A program made the translations under genes and the position numbers. A stretch of DNA of 64,000 nucleotides from positions 21,182,001 to 21,246,000 of the forward strand of contig NC_090283.1 of assembly GCF_037392515.1 (NCBI RefSeq), given 5' to 3'. The first letter of the stretch is position 1, and the number at the start of each line of letters is the position of its first letter. This DNA comes from Haliotis asinina. Taxonomy: Eukaryota > Mollusca > Gastropoda > Lepetellida > Haliotidae. Positions 42,601-50,692 of this stretch are shown here, piece after piece. The notes beneath the pieces were generated by a model. The model had not been told where the DNA came from, did not search any database, and saw only the letters and a list, made by a program, of their open reading frames with translations.

Positions 42601-45600
42601 GAGACAAAGTTGCGCATTACACGGAGCAACTCTGCAACAAGTGCCAAGTCTGGACAGAGCAGCAGTGGAACGTTGGAAACGTTCTTCAGCAAATACAAGG
42701 CTGAGACGGACACTCGGTGTGTCTCTGAAGATCCGTACCCATACGCTTGCATCAGTCCATCAGACAAAGACAAAGGGGAAGATAACTCTCGGTCAAATTC
42801 CTCCATCGGGAAACTAAGCAGCAGCAGTGCTAAAACAGAGTTGTATCCCTTCAATTTGGTAGATCATTCCTACTGTCCACATCCAAATGCCCCCAAATCA
42901 AGTACTGTGGTAAGACCTCCAAGTGATGAGGTGATGACCATATCCGACTCTTCTTCAGATGCTGGTAGAGAAAGAGGTGACAGTGCTAAGGAGCGTAGTG
43001 AAAGTGTTGTCAGTAACGACAGCATCAGCAACGAGTTATGTCACTTCAAACCCATCCTGTCCTGTCCTCGGACTCCACCAAGGAAGATGGCAGATGGAAA
43101 GGTGCTAGATCCACCAGTTGTGCGTACGACTCCGCGGAATCTGTCTCGGAATGGTTTTGGATCCCCAGTCGATGCTGTTATGAGTCCAGGTCTTGAACCT
43201 GGGAGTCCGATCATGCAGAAACGTTTGAACGAACTAGCTCTGGAGAGACAGCAGCTGGTTCGGGAAAGATCCAAGTCCACTTCTACAGGACCTGATGATG
43301 AAACGCATAGGGATGATAAGAAATCCCATCCTCTTGTAAGAGAGAGAACACTTTCAAGTGACTTATCCCGTCCACCTCTCCACAAATCTGATCCTGTTCC
43401 TCCTCTTGTTCATACAGACCTGCCAGACAGTGTCAGTTCCAGGTCCGGACTGTTGATTCCACTTGAACCAATCCTGGAGGATCACGATTATGAGGACATT
43501 ACTCCTGTGCTACTTCATGTCAGTAATCCAGGATCATCACTGACTGTGTCAAAATCCAGAGAAGAGGAAGAACAGTCAGTTGGCACTTCAGACGTTCGTA
43601 CGAAGACACCAACTCATGATAGACAGAAGAGATCGAGGCATTTGTCCAAAGATCTCAAAGGACAGAAAAATCTGAAGGCTCAGGTGATCAGCCCTCAGCG
43701 GTCCATAAAAGACTGGTTCAAAACTTCAGACAGGGAAAGCAAGACAGAGTCTCCAGATTTGTTCGAAGAGAATTTGGAAGTGATCAGTGAGAATCAGGTG
43801 GTGGACAGTAATGCTAATGTGAAGCAGGTGTCAGGGAAACGTGAGTGCAATATTGAACAAGGGAGCGGGGATGCTGGCGGATTGGTGCTGCCTTCAGAGA
43901 GCATCCTAGAAACAAATGGTGCTGTTTCGAGAGAGAAACGTGTGTCTCCTGGGGAGGTAGAAACTGTGAGTGGGAAGTCTAGGAATGAGAAGGTTGGGAA
44001 TGGAAAGGCTCAGGTGAAGAGCGGACCAAAACGAGCAAGGAGAAATAAGACTCCACTTCAACTTTGTGAAGGTGATACAAGTCCTCTCAAAAGTGACTCC
44101 AGTGTTGGTGATCCTGTAGCCATAAAGCCTGGCAGGAGAAAGGGTAGGGGTCTACAGGAAGAGCAGGTCAAGGAATCTGTCAGTGATGATGATTTCGAAC
44201 AATGTCCTGAAGAAACTGGAAAGGGGTGGAGGAAAGTTTCTGGGAACAAAGAGATTAAAACCAATGAAGAACTATTGGTGTTGAAGTCAAATGTGCGAAC
44301 AATGAGAACTATTAAACGAAGTGCTAGTTCGCGTAGAAATGTCTGTGAATCAGATTGTTCTGAAAGTGAAACAGAGGTGTTGGTTGATAACCCTGTGTCT
44401 GTGAAAAAGTGTCAGAAAAAGGATAGTGCTACTGTGTCAAAGTGTAGTTTGAGTGAAAGTGAATCTGAAAGTGAGATGACATTTGCAAGAAAACAGCACA
44501 ATATGAATGCTGCCCAAAAGGTTTGTGATGCTGATCCTTTGAGAAGGGAAACAAATGTTTGTGTTCCTCAAAGATCTAAGAGGAGAAAGACGAAGGAGGA
44601 TGCAGACTTTGATCCAGAGAGTCTAAAAGAGATCAGCGAATCTGAAACTGATCCTGTAACCCCTGCTAAGAAGATGGGGAAACGGAGAAGAAGGGTTAGA
44701 ACAGACACAAACAGACCTGATGTTTCTGACAAGGAAACAAAGTCACAATTGCTTGGTAGAAAAAGTAAGGGTCATAAAGATAGTGAGGATGTTGAACATG
44801 ATTCTGAACATGGTGACCAGGAAGATGAAGTGCTTGATGCTTGTAAACCAAGAAGGAGAGGGAAAAAAATCAAGAAATCTGACGAGGAGCACATGCTAAG
44901 TGATGATGGAATGTCTTCTGATGAAAATATGAGTGTTAAGGGTGCAAGGTCCAAACCTACAAAGACAGCTCCTAAAAGGTCACCAGTGAAAACACCACCA
45001 AAAAGATCTCCCAAGAAGGCCAACTTGGCAGACTTGAAAGGTCCCTCAGAAACCAAAGTAAAAAATGTGTCCGAAGAAATGGATCTGCCTGTACCAAGCA
45101 AGAGGTCAAAACTGAAACAATGTGCAACTGAAGAACTTCTGGAAGAGAATGTGGACCCAAACATGAACAGGAACAACAGTAGTGAGGTGACTTCGCCAAA
45201 GGGAAGACGAACCCAGAAGCGTGGTGGTTCTGACACACTCTCTAGTGCCGACAGTTCTGGACCATCTCCACGGAAAAGAATTCGAGCAAAATCCAGCATT
45301 GTGTCTGACCTTGACAGTGTCTTTGAAAGTTCTCCCAATCCCAAAAAAGGAAAACCTCAGCAGGATAAGAAACGGACTAAGTCTGTGGCCTCAAGGGCAT
45401 GGAAGTCACAAGGTCTGGAGGGCAAGGGTCGGCGGCGCCACACGACAGGTGACCAGCAGTCAATCGTCAGGTACTTGAGTGGAGCTAGTGATGTTGACAT
45501 GCGGGAAGACCGTGATGAGGATGCAGTTAGCGACACAACAGAGGTGTTCAGTCAGGAAGAGGAAGACAGGAAGATGGCGGAGAGGCTGCAGAAGCAGTTT

Positions 45601-45693
45601 AACTTGGAGCAGAAGTTTCACATAGCAGCCGAACGCTTCAAGGGAGGCTCAGAACAGTATCATTTTCGAAGAAAACCAAGATATTACGAGTGA
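30346..45693 (+). CDS. RNF168: RNF168-type E3 ubiquitin-protein ligase
   Basis: Exons 30346-30658, 39243-39316, 39930-40103 and 42565-45693 join in phase 1-0-0 to give 1229 residues. RNF168 acts in the nucleus, ubiquitinating H2A K13/K15 at double-strand breaks to recruit 53BP1. Seen in order: C3HC4 RING (C17, C20, C32, H34, C37, C40, C52, C55); LRM1 (PVHLAAPGEIRKEYEEELNK, 110-129); UMI (ESEALIRRLQEEED, 144-157); MIU1 (ENDEALARELDKVINE, 172-187); a long Ser/Lys/Glu-rich disordered region with basic clusters; a C-terminal MIU2 (DRKMAERLQKQF, from 1188) followed by an LRM2-like KGGSEQYHFR near the end. Human RNF168 is 571 residues, so the middle is about twice as long. The MIU2-LRM2 pair lies at the extreme C-terminus, as in the paralogue RNF169, so this may be a pro-orthologue of both. 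The start ATG has an AAAATGG context. Confidence 0.92.
31190..31433 (+). repeat. Family A repeat in RNF168 intron 1
   Basis: gtgaagatgcgggttaggaa, gcccatgcttgccataagag, gctgttgatcactggattgt, with a tail lacking the tatagctggaatat segment. Confidence 0.8.
32204..32498 (+). repeat. Full-length family A SINE with 11-bp target duplication
   Basis: Element 32215-32487 (273 bp), from gacccgtgaaggtcccgggg to a (CTCA)n tail, flanked by the direct repeat TATGACCTATA at 32204-32214 and 32488-32498. Confidence 0.92.
32499..34246. other. RNF168 intron 1, no element recognised
   Basis: Contains three spaced copies of a tatgca(a/g)a(c/t)gagc motif (32896-32965) and a T run at 33707-33722. Open frames here lack any domain. 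Confidence 0.5.
34247..34482 (-). repeat. Family A repeat
   Basis: agtttagttttacgacacac, gtctataaataatttagtct, gatacgatgacatgtaagtc, taaccctgatcttcac. Confidence 0.8.
34483..35403. other. RNF168 intron 1, no element recognised
   Basis: AT-rich unique-looking sequence. A short (AATA)n run sits near 34717-34740. Confidence 0.5.
35404..35668 (-). repeat. Full-length family A repeat
   Basis: Complete from the tail side (ggtttagttttatgctgcac) to the head (ctaccccgggaccttcacgg). Confidence 0.9.
35669..37258. other. RNF168 intron 1, no element recognised
   Basis: Two loosely similar ~200-bp passages (around 36480-36620 and 36700-36840, each with ggacatg-acatgtaagggaca and tttattg-tgga) suggest an old local duplication. 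Otherwise unremarkable. Confidence 0.45.
37259..37465 (-). repeat. Family A repeat
   Basis: tagttttacgtcgctctcaa, ggcggtggtctgtaaataat, gcgcagttgggaaccgatta; stops at gacaagcatagttgcctt. Confidence 0.85.
37620..38095. repeat. 24-bp minisatellite in RNF168 intron 1
   Basis: Unit aaacttgtagaaatagtgaa plus caca or gata; the core (37779-38036) has about ten near-identical units and the flanks are diverged. Because 24 is a multiple of three, open frames of 85 codons (plus) and 172 codons (minus) run through it; both are artefacts of the repeat. Confidence 0.93.
38141..38222 (-). repeat. Family A fragment between two 24-bp arrays
   Basis: ttgtaaataattgagtctgg and agcaagagcatcaacctgtg only; head and tail absent. 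Confidence 0.65.
38226..38400. repeat. Second 24-bp array
   Basis: Unit gacttgtagaagtgatgaag plus atat, about seven copies, clearly related to the array just upstream. Confidence 0.88.
38906..39196 (-). repeat. Family B SINE split by a palindromic element
   Basis: The tail half (38906-39011: agcaatatcgtgtta, aatgggcttcacac, gggaattgaacccagg) and the head half (39147-39196: ctttagtgtgacagcaaatg, aacaattaggcatctccacc) are contiguous in other copies but are parted here by 135 bp. Confidence 0.85.
39013..39145. mobile_element. 133-bp palindromic MITE-like element
   Basis: Ends are inverted repeats: cccgtttcacaaaactct on the left and agagttttgtgaaacggg on the right, continuing inward (gcctaagat/atcttaggc; cgtagcat/atgctacg). 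It lies inside a family B SINE, so it inserted later. No clear target duplication. Confidence 0.85.
39243..39316 (+). CDS. RNF168: RNF168 exon 2: LRM1
   Basis: Acceptor gtttccag, donor GTGAGG. Encodes residues 105-129 with the LR motif (PGEIRKEYEEELNK), strongly like the vertebrate protein. Confidence 0.9.
39317..39929 (+). other. RNF168 intron 2
   Basis: No repeat family or gene recognised. Confidence 0.5.
39930..40103 (+). CDS. RNF168: RNF168 exon 3: UMI and MIU1
   Basis: Acceptor ctgctgcag, donor GTCAGC; 58 codons, residues 130-187. Carries both ubiquitin-binding helices, in the same order and at nearly the same residue positions as in human RNF168. Confidence 0.92.
40118..40770 (-). repeat. 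Family A SINE split by a DNA transposon
   Basis: The tail part at 40118-40231 (tttaatgccatgctcagctg, ctggaccagacaatccattg) and the head part at 40642-40770 (gggatatgatgacatgtgcc, gatcccgttagttgcctctt) are two halves of one copy. It starts only 14 bp after the exon 3 donor. Confidence 0.8.
40232..40641. mobile_element. 410-bp non-autonomous DNA transposon
   Basis: Terminal inverted repeats CAGGCCTCAATTTA (left) and CAGGACTTGATTTA (right, reverse complement), 11 of 14 identical. Flanking 5-bp direct repeat GCATC at 40227-40231 and 40642-40646. It has no transposase and lies inside a family A SINE. The superfamily is not assigned. Confidence 0.75.
41048..41262 (+). repeat. Family A repeat, diverged
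   Basis: gtgaagatccaggttagaat, gcaatccatgcttgtcataa, ccatatagctgggatattgc. Confidence 0.8.
41425..41775 (+). repeat. Dispersed ~350-bp foldback-like repeat, copy 1
   Basis: Shares long stretches with 49671-50062, for example ttcatatctgctcataatg, tggactactagataattt and ataaatagtccagtaaa. Its ends are partly complementary (gggacaagt and acttgtcc; gactactag and tagtcc). Confidence 0.75.
41814..42081 (+). repeat. Full-length family A repeat
   Basis: From cccgtgaaggtcctggggta to the CTCACTCACTCAC tail; one of the least diverged copies. Confidence 0.9.
42565..45693 (+). CDS. RNF168: RNF168 exon 4: 3.1-kb terminal coding exon
   Basis: Acceptor gtttcttccag at 42554-42564; an ATG at 42526 in the same frame is intronic. 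Encodes residues 188-1229 without interruption. Seen: a SIM-like VMTISDSSSD (from residue 310); a PCNA-box match QRSIKDWF (565-572) and a weaker one QQSIVRYL (1151-1158); many acidic Ser clusters (SESESESE, SDDDFEQ, SSDENMS) alternating with basic ones (RRRGKKIKK, PPKRSPKK); MIU2 and LRM2 at the end. Low-complexity composition is typical of a disordered chromatin-protein tail. Confidence 0.92.
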   Translation, partial: AGTDDPIDLLLEETKLRITRSNSATSAKSGQSSSGTLETFFSKYKAETDTRCVSEDPYPYACISPSDKDKGEDNSRSNSSIGKLSSSSAKTELYPFNLVDHSYCPHPNAPKSSTVVRPPSDEVMTISDSSSDAGRERGDSAKERSESVVSNDSISNELCHFKPILSCPRTPPRKMADGKVLDPPVVRTTPRNLSRNGFGSPVDAVMSPGLEPGSPIMQKRLNELALERQQLVRERSKSTSTGPDDETHRDDKKSHPLVRERTLSSDLSRPPLHKSDPVPPLVHTDLPDSVSSRSGLLIPLEPILEDHDYEDITPVLLHVSNPGSSLTVSKSREEEEQSVGTSDVRTKTPTHDRQKRSRHLSKDLKGQKNLKAQVISPQRSIKDWFKTSDRESKTESPDLFEENLEVISENQVVDSNANVKQVSGKRECNIEQGSGDAGGLVLPSESILETNGAVSREKRVSPGEVETVSGKSRNEKVGNGKAQVKSGPKRARRNKTPLQLCEGDTSPLKSDSSVGDPVAIKPGRRKGRGLQEEQVKESVSDDDFEQCPEETGKGWRKVSGNKEIKTNEELLVLKSNVRTMRTIKRSASSRRNVCESDCSESETEVLVDNPVSVKKCQKKDSATVSKCSLSESESESEMTFARKQHNMNAAQKVCDADPLRRETNVCVPQRSKRRKTKEDADFDPESLKEISESETDPVTPAKKMGKRRRRVRTDTNRPDVSDKETKSQLLGRKSKGHKDSEDVEHDSEHGDQEDEVLDACKPRRRGKKIKKSDEEHMLSDDGMSSDENMSVKGARSKPTKTAPKRSPVKTPPKRSPKKANLADLKGPSETKVKNVSEEMDLPVPSKRSKLKQCATEELLEENVDPNMNRNNSSEVTSPKGRRTQKRGGSDTLSSADSSGPSPRKRIRAKSSIVSDLDSVFESSPNPKKGKPQQDKKRTKSVASRAWKSQGLEGKGRRRHTTGDQQSIVRYLSGASDVDMREDRDEDAVSDTTEVFSQEEEDRKMAERLQKQFNLEQKFHIAAERFKGGSEQYHFRRKPRYYE

Positions 45694-45998
45694 TTTGATT
45701 GTTATTCTAGGACCATTGTTAATATGGTTATGTGCCTCTTTCGGAAATTTGAATGGAATTTGAGCTGTTTGAACAAGGAATGGCCTAAGCAATATGGGTA
45801 TTTTGATTGAGAAGAAAGCACAGTTGTCATGGTTACTTGTTATCATCTGTGCTGTTAGTAATACCAAGAGTGGAAAACAAGTGATATGTGGCTATCAGTT
45901 TTGAAATACTTGTTAGGATTTTGTTTTACTGTGAAATACTGTGCTACTTGGAGTCAATTGGAGGGGATATATTATGATCTCATTCAATTGTGTTTAAC

Positions 45999-46450
45999 AG
46001 GTGATGTTAAACTGATTTTTTTCTGAGATGTTCTGTGGATGATGTCTTCAGGTGATGTCATTAAATGATGTTTTCTGATGTTCTGCAGTGGTGTTAACTG
46101 ATGCTGTGATGTTAAACAGATGTTACACAGGGATGATTAACTGTTGATGTGCAGTGATACTAAGCTCATGTTATGCAGAGATGTTCAGCTGATGTTATGA
46201 AGAGTTTTGCAAGTGTTAAGGTGGTATACAAAGATGTTTAGTGGATGTTATGCAGTGTTAAACTAACATATGTATGATACAGCAGTGATATTTAACTGTT
46301 GCCATCAGTAATGTTAATCTGGTGATATTTACTAGCGCGTTTAACTGTTGACATCAACCAGAGATGTTCAGTTATTGATATCAGTGATGTTCAGCAGTTC
46401 ATATTTACCAGTGATGTTCAACTGTTGATATCAACCAGCGATCGAGCATC
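45999..46450 (+). repeat. Degenerate GATGTT-rich repeat in the RNF168 3' UTR
   Basis: Some 25 recurrences of gatgtt, in phrases such as cagtgatgttaaactgatgtt, irregularly spaced about 15-25 bp apart: a decayed tandem repeat within the presumed 3' UTR. Confidence 0.65.
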
Positions 46451-46557
46451 AAGAGCATCAAAAATCACCAGCGACAAGTGAATGCTAAACAAAACCCAAG
46501 AACCAACCATTTTCCTATATATTCTAAACATGTATATATAATTCCTATTGATAGTGA

Positions 46558-46563
46558 AATAAA
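46558..46563 (+). other. Candidate RNF168 poly(A) signal
   Basis: AATAAA about 865 nt after the stop codon, preceded by AT-rich sequence. Confidence 0.5.
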
Positions 46564-48004
46564 TGTTTGATCAGATTGATCAGACAAGTGATTCAGTCGT
46601 CTGCAAAAATAAGCAATATTTTTAGTTTCATAAGTTTAGTTTATCATCCATGAAAATACCTGGAATGAGCCAGATATTTTTAGTTTTATCTCAAGTTAAT
46701 CAGATGTACTTATTTTGTGCAGAAATGTTAAAGAGACAAGAATTTATGTAGTCCCACCACTTTATACATTGACGGAATCAGGAAAAAAACCCACATTTCA
46801 TATTTCAGAGGGCATTACTCGTTTCCTCAAAATATAGACCCAGTCAAACTGAAGCACACATGTCTGTCATCTACCTCACTGTCAGTCTGACTTTGAAAAG
46901 ATATTGACATAGTTCATTATCATGGAAACTATACATGGCATATCCCTGGATTAGTTTGAAGGATATTGGGAGATAACAATATTTGTTTGATGCTGTAATA
47001 TATTTAAAGATATGAATAATGGATAAACTTCGGTTGGTGTTGCCCACTTCACTCAGCGTAGGGTTAATAAAGGATTGGCTTAGATTTTGTAGTCTCTGAA
47101 CTTGCAGAGGTGAGAATGTCACTTTTGTTCATATCTGTTTAAATATGTACTAAAGCGTTTCTAGACTTGTCAGTTAAATCGTCTTCACATTGAAGACCAG
47201 TTGGCATGAACACAGGATCTGCTGATCATCAATCAGGGATTTACCTTAATTATGCTTATTTTCAAAATTCTGTTCAAATGCTTTAAACTGATGCCACCAC
47301 TTGGCTTTCAGAAGTGATGATGGAATGGAATGGAATATTTTCATGTCTCTTAAAGGCACAATACCAAAATTTTTACAATATAAATTCTAAAATATATGTA
47401 TTAGAGCATATGCACTCACTTTAGCTTCCTATTATACATTGAAAGACTTATCATTTATGTCTTGCCTGAAATCAATAATTGAAACTTCCAAATAGATAAA
47501 TCGTGACATAAATGGAATGTAAACGATTTCTCTGTACATTGCAAACTGTCGCACGTGGTGTTGTTGGTGTTTGCTGAACCAGCCTCATGATCAAGTTTTG
47601 TTTTAGGATGTTCGTTAAGATTATTCCAAGGGACTTAACTTGTGGGGTTCGTTTGAAATGAAGTTTGGTCGGTAGAGGAGGTGAGAGTCGATTTGATTCA
47701 ATTTTACATGGTGTAATCTTAATGCATGATTTTTTCGGAATATGGTAGCTTGCTAGAGGCTGATTGTAAATGAGAGAAATGCAATACTGACTCTAAGGGA
47801 AGTGTGGAATGGCACTGTGTCTTTAAGTTTTCTGTCATTGGTGGAGTGTAGAAGATAGCATGATACTTCGTTAAGGGTTCTTGTATTAAAGGTATTGAGA
47901 TTTATAAGTGGGAATAGTGTAAAATCCTTGCCATTTGTAATCAGAATTGTTCTTGTGGTGATGCAGTAGGTGAACATGCAAGATTTTTTAGCAGAGTCCA
48001 GTCC
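46564..48004. other. Spacer between convergent genes, no gene seen
   Basis: A 74-codon minus-strand frame at 47753-47977 was examined and shows no identifiable domain. Confidence 0.5.
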
Positions 48005-48084
48005 TCAAAGCGATTGTAGCGTTACGACAATCCTAAGTCTGTGCTAAGGGAGTTACGATCATCTTAGTGCTACAATCGCTTTGA
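48005..48084. repeat. Short palindromic element
   Basis: Perfect 16-bp inverted repeat: tcaaagcgattgtagc at 48005-48020 and its complement at 48069-48084, with a second inner pair (cctaag/cttag). Confidence 0.85.
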
Positions 48085-48681
48085 GAAACAAGGCCCAGGA
48101 TGAAAAAGGATTAAGTTCATACACTGCTCATGGTGCAAATTAATATTCACGGATATAGTTCAGATTTGAGACTGGTGTTTAAATGTATGTAACAACTACT
48201 CCCATCCACTCAAATGCTCCCATACCCTTCTTAACACGATTTTCACTTCGTATGCCAAAGCTTTTGAAATAGCTGTGACCAACATGCAGGACGGATATTG
48301 CATTGAATGGAAGAAATGCAAAGAAACTGGAATATGGAGGGTCTACTGCTGAAAGTATCATTGAAGTATCAAAGCTGAGGATTTTGACTGAATAAAGGTA
48401 TCTTTGTTTCCATTAATTAGCAGAAAAGTACTGCATTTTGTGTGAAGTGCACAAAACATGTTGTTAGTGTGCAAACTGAATTGACATTGTCATGTACACC
48501 ATGTAAATAAATGCTGACCTCTGATCAGATTAGATGTGCTTAGAGAATTCAAGCACAATAATTCAAGCACAATAATTCAAGCTTGAAGTCATTGTAAATG
48601 TCATAATTTATTTCATGTGTAACCTCTATCAATGCAGACATTTTGCTCCGATATGATACCTTGTTTTGCTCCATCTAAGGA
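48085..48681. other. Spacer, no gene seen
   Basis: A triple tandem of ttcaagcacaataa lies at about 48548-48582. Nothing else recognised. Confidence 0.5.
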
Positions 48682-48842
48682 TGTGTGGTGGAGTAGCTTG
48701 GTGGTTAAAGTGTTCGCTTGCCATGTTGACGACGTGGGTTTAATTCCCCTCATGGGTACAGTGTGCAGGTCAGTTTCTGGTGTCCCGTGCCATGATGTCG
48801 CTGGAATATTGCTAAAAGCAGCCTAAAACTAAATTCACCCAC
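48682..48842 (+). repeat. Family B SINE
   Basis: tggtggagtagcttggtggt, gtgggtttaattcccctcat, cgctggaatattgctaaaag. Confidence 0.85.
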
Positions 48843-49670
48843 TCTATGAATTACTATATGGGGATTGTTGCTTGTTCATGTAGAGCTGTCATATTGGAGT
48901 ACAATATCTGCCTTTCATAAAACTGTTTTTTGACTTTGTGTATAGAATATTTAGAAATTTTGCCGAGTCTTTGTTTTTCTTGTTTAGCTTACTGATATGT
49001 GTGATTCAGAAAAAGGAACAATTAAACTACAATAAGGCCAGATCAATTATATTTCTTGTTTATACGGTTTAAGGAAAAAACTAAAAATAATATTTTCAAT
49101 CAAAGCAATAGTCCTTCTGAATGCTCAAAGTATTTTACTTTTAACTTTTTGCTGTTTTTTTATGAAGTGGATAGGAGTCCAAAAACAATCTAAAATGTAT
49201 TTTCATGTGAGTTTACAATTTGAGCCAATAAAAACATTAGGATTTTATTTTTTGAAAGGGGAAATTAATTCTTTTTTTTTTTTTGTAACTTGTAAAAAAC
49301 GGCAGGCGGATCCATAAAATAAGAAATAAAATTGGTCTGGCCTAAACAACGTTCATACTATATAGTGACCATGTTAATAATGAATGACGGATATGATGAA
49401 CTGGTCTCTCATGTTATATGCTGTAAATTTTAGTTGAAGTTCATATGACGAACTACAATTGGTATATTTTATTTTTAGTTGAACGACGAACTACAATTAT
49501 AATGAACAAAAATAGCATCTTTGAATTCATTTTGACTTTAGTTTACTGTTTGAAATGCACAATTAGATGTTCCTTATTTGTTTTGACTGGTATATTTTCT
49601 TGAGGATCTCCTACTTACCTTGTAAGAACTTAGCGTTATCTTGCTGTATGTTAATCTGCATTTGTACATT
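48843..49670. other. Spacer, no gene seen
   Basis: AT-rich, with a T run near 49271-49284 and a local near-repeat of catatgacgaactacaattg-like sequence at 49440-49500. Confidence 0.5.
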
Positions 49671-50062
49671 CAAAAATCCGATCACCCGACCCCCATGACA
49701 AGTCAGTTTTCATTTCGGGCAATCAAGTAATGGTATCTTACTTGTCCATGGACTACTAGATAATTTCCACTTATGGTTTCAAACTGCAAATGATCTTGGA
49801 TTTCATTTCATATCTGCTCATAATGAAGCTATTAAAATTAGCACTATTGATAAAATAGAGCTAGTAGAGAGTGAAGTTATCACTCTTCGTTAAATAGTCC
49901 AGTAAATCTTAACATCATGCAATGTGTCATAAAATCAGGATAAGTGGAAAATTAGTCAGAACAAGTTACTTTCTTAAAGTCACTTGCCCTGTGGCAAGTG
50001 GTAAAATCACTTGCCCTGTGGCATGTGGCTTTTCAAAATATTTTTTAAACCCTGCCATTATG
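49671..50062 (+). repeat. Dispersed foldback-like repeat, copy 2
   Basis: Same orientation as the copy at 41425-41775. Contains an internal duplication of tcacttgccctgtggca not present in copy 1. Confidence 0.75.
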
Positions 50063-50302
50063 TACATGAATTGAACTTTGTCATTCTGTTTGTAAATATA
50101 CTTTGTGCCATGGACCGTAAAACCTTATTAACTTGCGCCAAATGTTTCAAGTGAAAGTGTCAGGATCGAAGTGTCCAGAGGCCCCAGATAGTTTCATAAG
50201 CAATGGAGTGTTTCCTTTGTGGATTTTGGGCGGTAGGGGGTGTCTCATACAGAATGAGAGAGAGGTATCCAATCCAGTCACTGTGAATCTGTAATATGTA
50301 GG

Positions 50303-50692
50303 GGTGGTGGAGTAGCTTAGTGGTTGTCACGCCGAAGATACAAGTTTGGTTCTCCACATAGGCATGATGTGTTAGGCCCATTTCTGGTGTCACCCCAACC
50401 ATAATAGTGCTGGAATATTGCTAGAATATTACTAAAATCGGCGACTCAGCTTGTCGTAAGAGGCGACTAACGGGATCGGGTGGTCAGGCTTGCTGACTTG
50501 GTTGACACATGTCATCGGTTCCCAATTGCGCAGATCGATGCTCATGTTGTTGATCACTGGATTGTCTGGTCCAGACTCGATTATTTACAGACCGCCGTCA
50601 TATAGCTGGAATATTGCTGAGTGCGGCGTAAAACTCAACTCACTCACTCACTCACTCACTCACTAAAATCAGTGTAAAACTAAAATCACTAA
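50303..50692 (+). repeat. Family B SINE interrupted by family A
   Basis: Head ggggtggtggagtagcttag and body gcccatttctggtgtcaccc, then tail attactaaaatc at 50428-50439; it resumes after the inserted element with agtgtaaaactaaaatcact. Confidence 0.85.
50431..50670 (+). repeat. 5'-truncated family A SINE with 9-bp target duplication
   Basis: Element 50440-50661 starts mid-sequence at ggcgactcagcttgtcgtaa and ends in six CTCA units. It is flanked by ACTAAAATC at 50431-50439 and 50662-50670. Confidence 0.9.

Noticed and set aside
44772-45344. 190-codon antisense open frame
   Set aside because: Lies entirely antisense to RNF168 exon 4, a biased coding exon; no domain or splice signal supports it.
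47753-47977. 74-codon minus-strand frame in the RNF168-PELP1 spacer
   Set aside because: Reads like a protein in parts, but no family could be named and no splice signals fit; left unannotated.
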